DNA of 15,766 nucleotides from Eubacterium limosum (GTDB lineage: Bacteria; Bacillota; Clostridia; Eubacteriales; Eubacteriaceae). Position 1 is the first letter of the stretch; every line of letters begins with the position of its first letter. Below the pieces are notes generated by a model, which did no database searches, had not been told where the DNA came from, and worked only from the letters and a program-made list of their open reading frames with translations. The DNA is taken from NCBI GenBank assembly GCA_959020865.1, contig CAUEUD010000070.1, positions 1 through 15,766 of the forward strand. Direction: 5' to 3'. Below, one piece after another: positions 13,432 to 15,766 of this stretch. Made by a program: the position numbers and the translations under genes.

Positions 13432-14706
13432 ATGAAAAGGCAAAGGATCAGAAGTGTTTTGCAGTTTATAGTATTGTGCTCCGGCGGAAACGCGATCTAT
13501 TATGTGGTTTACATGCGGAGCAGTTATTACAATGCTTTTCTAGAAGCTTTCACGATGACGAATGAGCAGTTCGGTGTTTTATTCAGCTGTTATGCATGGG
13601 TAGCGACTCTGACATACTTTCTGGGTGGCATTGTGGCTGATAAATTTTCACCGCGAAAACTTCTGACAATTTCTTTTCTGGGAACAGGTCTGCTGAACCT
13701 CTGGTTCGGCACCTTTCCACCCTACAATGTTGCAATTGTGATCTATGCGTTGCTGGGGATCACTACAACACTCACCTTTTGGGCCGCTTTAATTAAAGCG
13801 ACAAGACAGTTTGGACGAAATGTAGGCAGTGAAAGCAAAGCGTATGGGGGACGTGAGGCAGGGGCTTCGTTTTTCGAGGTGCTTGTCGGAACCTTTGCGG
13901 CTTGGATGTTCACACACTTTGTATCGTTGTCCATGGGGCTGCGCTTTGTCATATTTTTATACGGCGGCATTCTCATATTTCTGGCCGCTGCATCCTGGTT
14001 TGTCTTTACAGATGATCTGGAGAACGATGAGAGTATTAATGATGAGAAGCCTTGGAAAATCATCTTGCAGTGCCTGAAAAATGTCGATATCTGGCTCATT
14101 GCCATTATCGCTCTTGGAGGCTATACAATCGGAAGCACTATCGGGTCCTATGGCAGCTCCATTGCCAATCTGAACTTTGGGGCTTCTGTATCATCTATGG
14201 CCTTTATTGGCATGCTGACTGCCTATTTTAAGCCGGTTGGGGCTCTGGCCTCTGGTTTCTTTGGTGACCGAATGGGTGCCAGCAAATCAATGTTGTGGCT
14301 GGTCATTCTGCTGATTATCTGCGCACTGGCGATCGGCTATATACCAAACGGCGGGTCAAGCCTGTATCTGTTTATCATTGTATTTATTATTGAGATCATA
14401 TTGACGGGCGCGGTCAGAGGTCAGCTCTACGCGCCGCTGAACGAAGCGGATATTCCGATGAAGTTTTCGGGAACCGCCATCGGACTTATCTCCACAGTCG
14501 CTTATGCGTCCGATGCTTTTTTACCGCCGGTGATTGGCAAGCTGTTAGACACTTATCCTTCAGGCATGGCTTACCGGTATGTAATGCTGATGCAGGTAGG
14601 CTTTGGCATTATGGCGGTTGCTGCGCTGATAATATTTATGAAGCGTAACAGAGGACGTATACGGCTGTTGGCAGAGGAAGAACAGAAAAAAAGAAAGAAG
14701 AATTAA
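13432..14706 (+). CDS. Major facilitator superfamily transporter 2 (paralogue of transporter 1)
   Basis: A 424-residue, roughly twelve-helix transporter clearly homologous to its upstream neighbour. The N-termini read almost in parallel (both contain FTMTNEQFGVLFSCYAWVA, followed by TYFLGGIVADK), and the ends share YASDAFLPPVIG. By eye well over half of the residues agree, with the central loop and C-terminal tail most different. GGGAG precedes the ATG. The gap to transporter 1 is 48 bp with no good terminator, and the second mttB-like gene starts 23 bp after its stop, so all belong to one operon. The pair may handle two related substrates, or uptake and product export. This cannot be settled from sequence. 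Confidence 0.88.
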   Translation: MKRQRIRSVLQFIVLCSGGNAIYYVVYMRSSYYNAFLEAFTMTNEQFGVLFSCYAWVATLTYFLGGIVADKFSPRKLLTISFLGTGLLNLWFGTFPPYNVAIVIYALLGITTTLTFWAALIKATRQFGRNVGSESKAYGGREAGASFFEVLVGTFAAWMFTHFVSLSMGLRFVIFLYGGILIFLAAASWFVFTDDLENDESINDEKPWKIILQCLKNVDIWLIAIIALGGYTIGSTIGSYGSSIANLNFGASVSSMAFIGMLTAYFKPVGALASGFFGDRMGASKSMLWLVILLIICALAIGYIPNGGSSLYLFIIVFIIEIILTGAVRGQLYAPLNEADIPMKFSGTAIGLISTVAYASDAFLPPVIGKLLDTYPSGMAYRYVMLMQVGFGIMAVAALIIFMKRNRGRIRLLAEEEQKKRKKN

Positions 14707-14729
14707 CTTAACAACGAGGAGACAAAAGA

Positions 14730-15766
14730 ATGAAGCTAAACTATTCAATAGGAACAGACCAGGAAATTGAAAGGATTCACGAGGAGAGTCTGAAAATTCT
14801 ATCGGAGGTCGGCGTGGTTTTTCACTGCGAGGAGGCCATTGATATTTTCAGGAATTATGGCGCAAAGGTCGAGAATGATATTGTCTATATCGACAAAAAA
14901 ATGGTCGACGAAGCCCTCGCGTCAGTACCGCGTACCTTTGACTGGTATGGGCGTGATGGTGATAAGATCACTGTGGGTGATGGAAAAACAAAAAATGTTC
15001 CAGCCTACGGGCCCATTTATGTCTTAAAGGAAGGCCGATATGAAAAGGCAAACCATGAGCATCTGGTGAATTTTCACAAGCTCCATGAAACCAGTAAAAT
15101 AATGGACGTGTCAAATCCAAATGTCATTGACGTATCCTACATTCCGCCAGATATCAGGGAAAAATACCGTCTTGGCGTAGCTCTTGAGTACTGTACCAAA
15201 CCGATGATGGGACTGGTTGAGGGCAAAGAGGTGGCAGAAGAAAGTCTTGAAATGATGCGCCGTTTTTATGGTGTGGAACGCCTGAGTGATAAGATCATCG
15301 CTGCTGGTTTAATCGACACAATGGGGCCGATGCGTCTCTCAACCTCGATGGCAGAGGCTCTGATCACCTACTCGTGCAGCGGGCAGGCGCTGATTATCTG
15401 CAGCGGACAGACCCTCGGCATCACTGCACCGCAGTCGATGGCGGGCACCTTCATCTTAGGTAACGCCATGATCCTGGCATCCATTGTGCTGTCACAGATT
15501 GTGCGTCCAGGGACACCAGTAGTCTATTGCGGAAAGTTTGATTCCGCCGACATGCGTCTGTCCTCCGGGGCGGCCTACGGAGGTATCGAAAGCCTTTGGA
15601 GTGCAGCGACCTCGGCTCGGATGGCCCGTTATTATAATGTACCTTTACACACCGGCGCAGGCAATACAGACTCCAAGCTCATGGACTACCAGGCCGGTGC
15701 AGAGACCTTTATGAACCTGTTTTCAGCCTACGCGCTGGATACGGATTGCCTTGTGCACGCCTGCGG
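14730..15766 (+). CDS. MttB-family corrinoid methyltransferase 2, non-pyrrolysine (3' end cut by window)
   Basis: Translating from the ATG at 14730 (GAGGAG 8 nt upstream) gives 345 residues with no stop before the window ends. The protein begins MKLNYSIGTDQEIERIHEES and parallels the first MttB-like enzyme throughout; by eye about two thirds of residues agree. Shared blocks include EHLVNFHKLHETSK, SNPNVIDVSY, GLIDTMGPM, SGQTLGITAPQSMAG, PGTPVVYCGKFDS and NTDSKLMDYQAGAE. No amber codon occurs in frame in the visible part, so it too looks pyrrolysine-independent. Differences cluster in the first 110 residues and around 270-300, which may reflect a different substrate. About 120 residues should lie beyond the window. 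It has no promoter of its own here and is the fourth gene of the operon. Confidence 0.92.
   Translation, partial: MKLNYSIGTDQEIERIHEESLKILSEVGVVFHCEEAIDIFRNYGAKVENDIVYIDKKMVDEALASVPRTFDWYGRDGDKITVGDGKTKNVPAYGPIYVLKEGRYEKANHEHLVNFHKLHETSKIMDVSNPNVIDVSYIPPDIREKYRLGVALEYCTKPMMGLVEGKEVAEESLEMMRRFYGVERLSDKIIAAGLIDTMGPMRLSTSMAEALITYSCSGQALIICSGQTLGITAPQSMAGTFILGNAMILASIVLSQIVRPGTPVVYCGKFDSADMRLSSGAAYGGIESLWSAATSARMARYYNVPLHTGAGNTDSKLMDYQAGAETFMNLFSAYALDTDCLVHAC

Noticed and set aside
10595..15766. Pyrrolysine-type MttB
   Set aside because: No in-frame TAG appears in the complete first gene or in the visible part of the second, so amber read-through is not needed.
1..15766. CRISPR arrays, tRNA/rRNA genes, insertion sequences or phage genes
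   Set aside because: No regularly spaced repeats, tRNA-like folds, transposase motifs or terminal inverted repeats were seen; every long stretch is explained by the listed genes.

Overview
The window looks like a chromosome segment of an anaerobic, low-to-medium GC Firmicute, most likely an acetogen close to Eubacterium limosum/E. callanderi or Acetobacterium. The reasons are the era-recO housekeeping pair with clear Shine-Dalgarno sites, followed by a corrinoid-dependent methyl-transfer locus with pyrrolysine-free MttB-family methyltransferases, which are greatly expanded in such acetogens. The genus is inferred from gene content and was not tested by a search.

Layout. (1) 1-2165: end of an unidentified gene, then era, recO and a nickel-type glyoxalase I, closed by a terminator that can serve both strands. 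(2) 2163-4886: a divergent unit. On the minus strand lie a UroD/MtaA-like protein, a 44-residue protein and a DUF1097-like membrane protein; on the plus strand is a TetR-family regulator. Two copies of a 16-bp element sit on the -35 and -10 of the minus-strand promoter. (3) 4985-8258: a near-consensus promoter, a compact cobalamin riboswitch with an expression-platform terminator, and the cobalt ECF transporter cbiM-cbiN-cbiQ-cbiO, with an extra terminator-like hairpin between cbiN and cbiQ. (4) 8282-10373: a promoter overlapped by an 18-bp pseudo-palindrome, then a methyltransferase corrinoid protein and two overlapping GntR/UTRA-type regulators. (5) 10390-15766: a leader with two further copies of that operator-like element 73 bp apart, then mttB-like 1, two paralogous MFS transporters, and a second mttB-like gene that runs off the end.

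How the parts fit (inference): the MFS proteins would import one or two methylated substrates, probably quaternary amines or betaines. The MttB-like enzymes would move a methyl group to the corrinoid protein, from which a methyltransferase 2 encoded elsewhere would pass it to tetrahydrofolate for the Wood-Ljungdahl pathway. One or both GntR regulators would act on the shared AGTATAACATG element at the corrinoid/regulator operon and the mttB operon. The riboswitch-controlled cobalt importer supports corrinoid synthesis. The TetR/UroD unit may be a second methyl-transfer module, but its UroD-like protein lacks the usual H-x-C metal motif, so its chemistry is open.

The least described points are the three-site operator set, the symmetric mttB-mfs-mfs-mttB arrangement with two stacked regulators, the UroD-like/44-aa/membrane-protein operon, the His-rich N-terminal extension on CbiQ, and the hairpin splitting the cbi operon.
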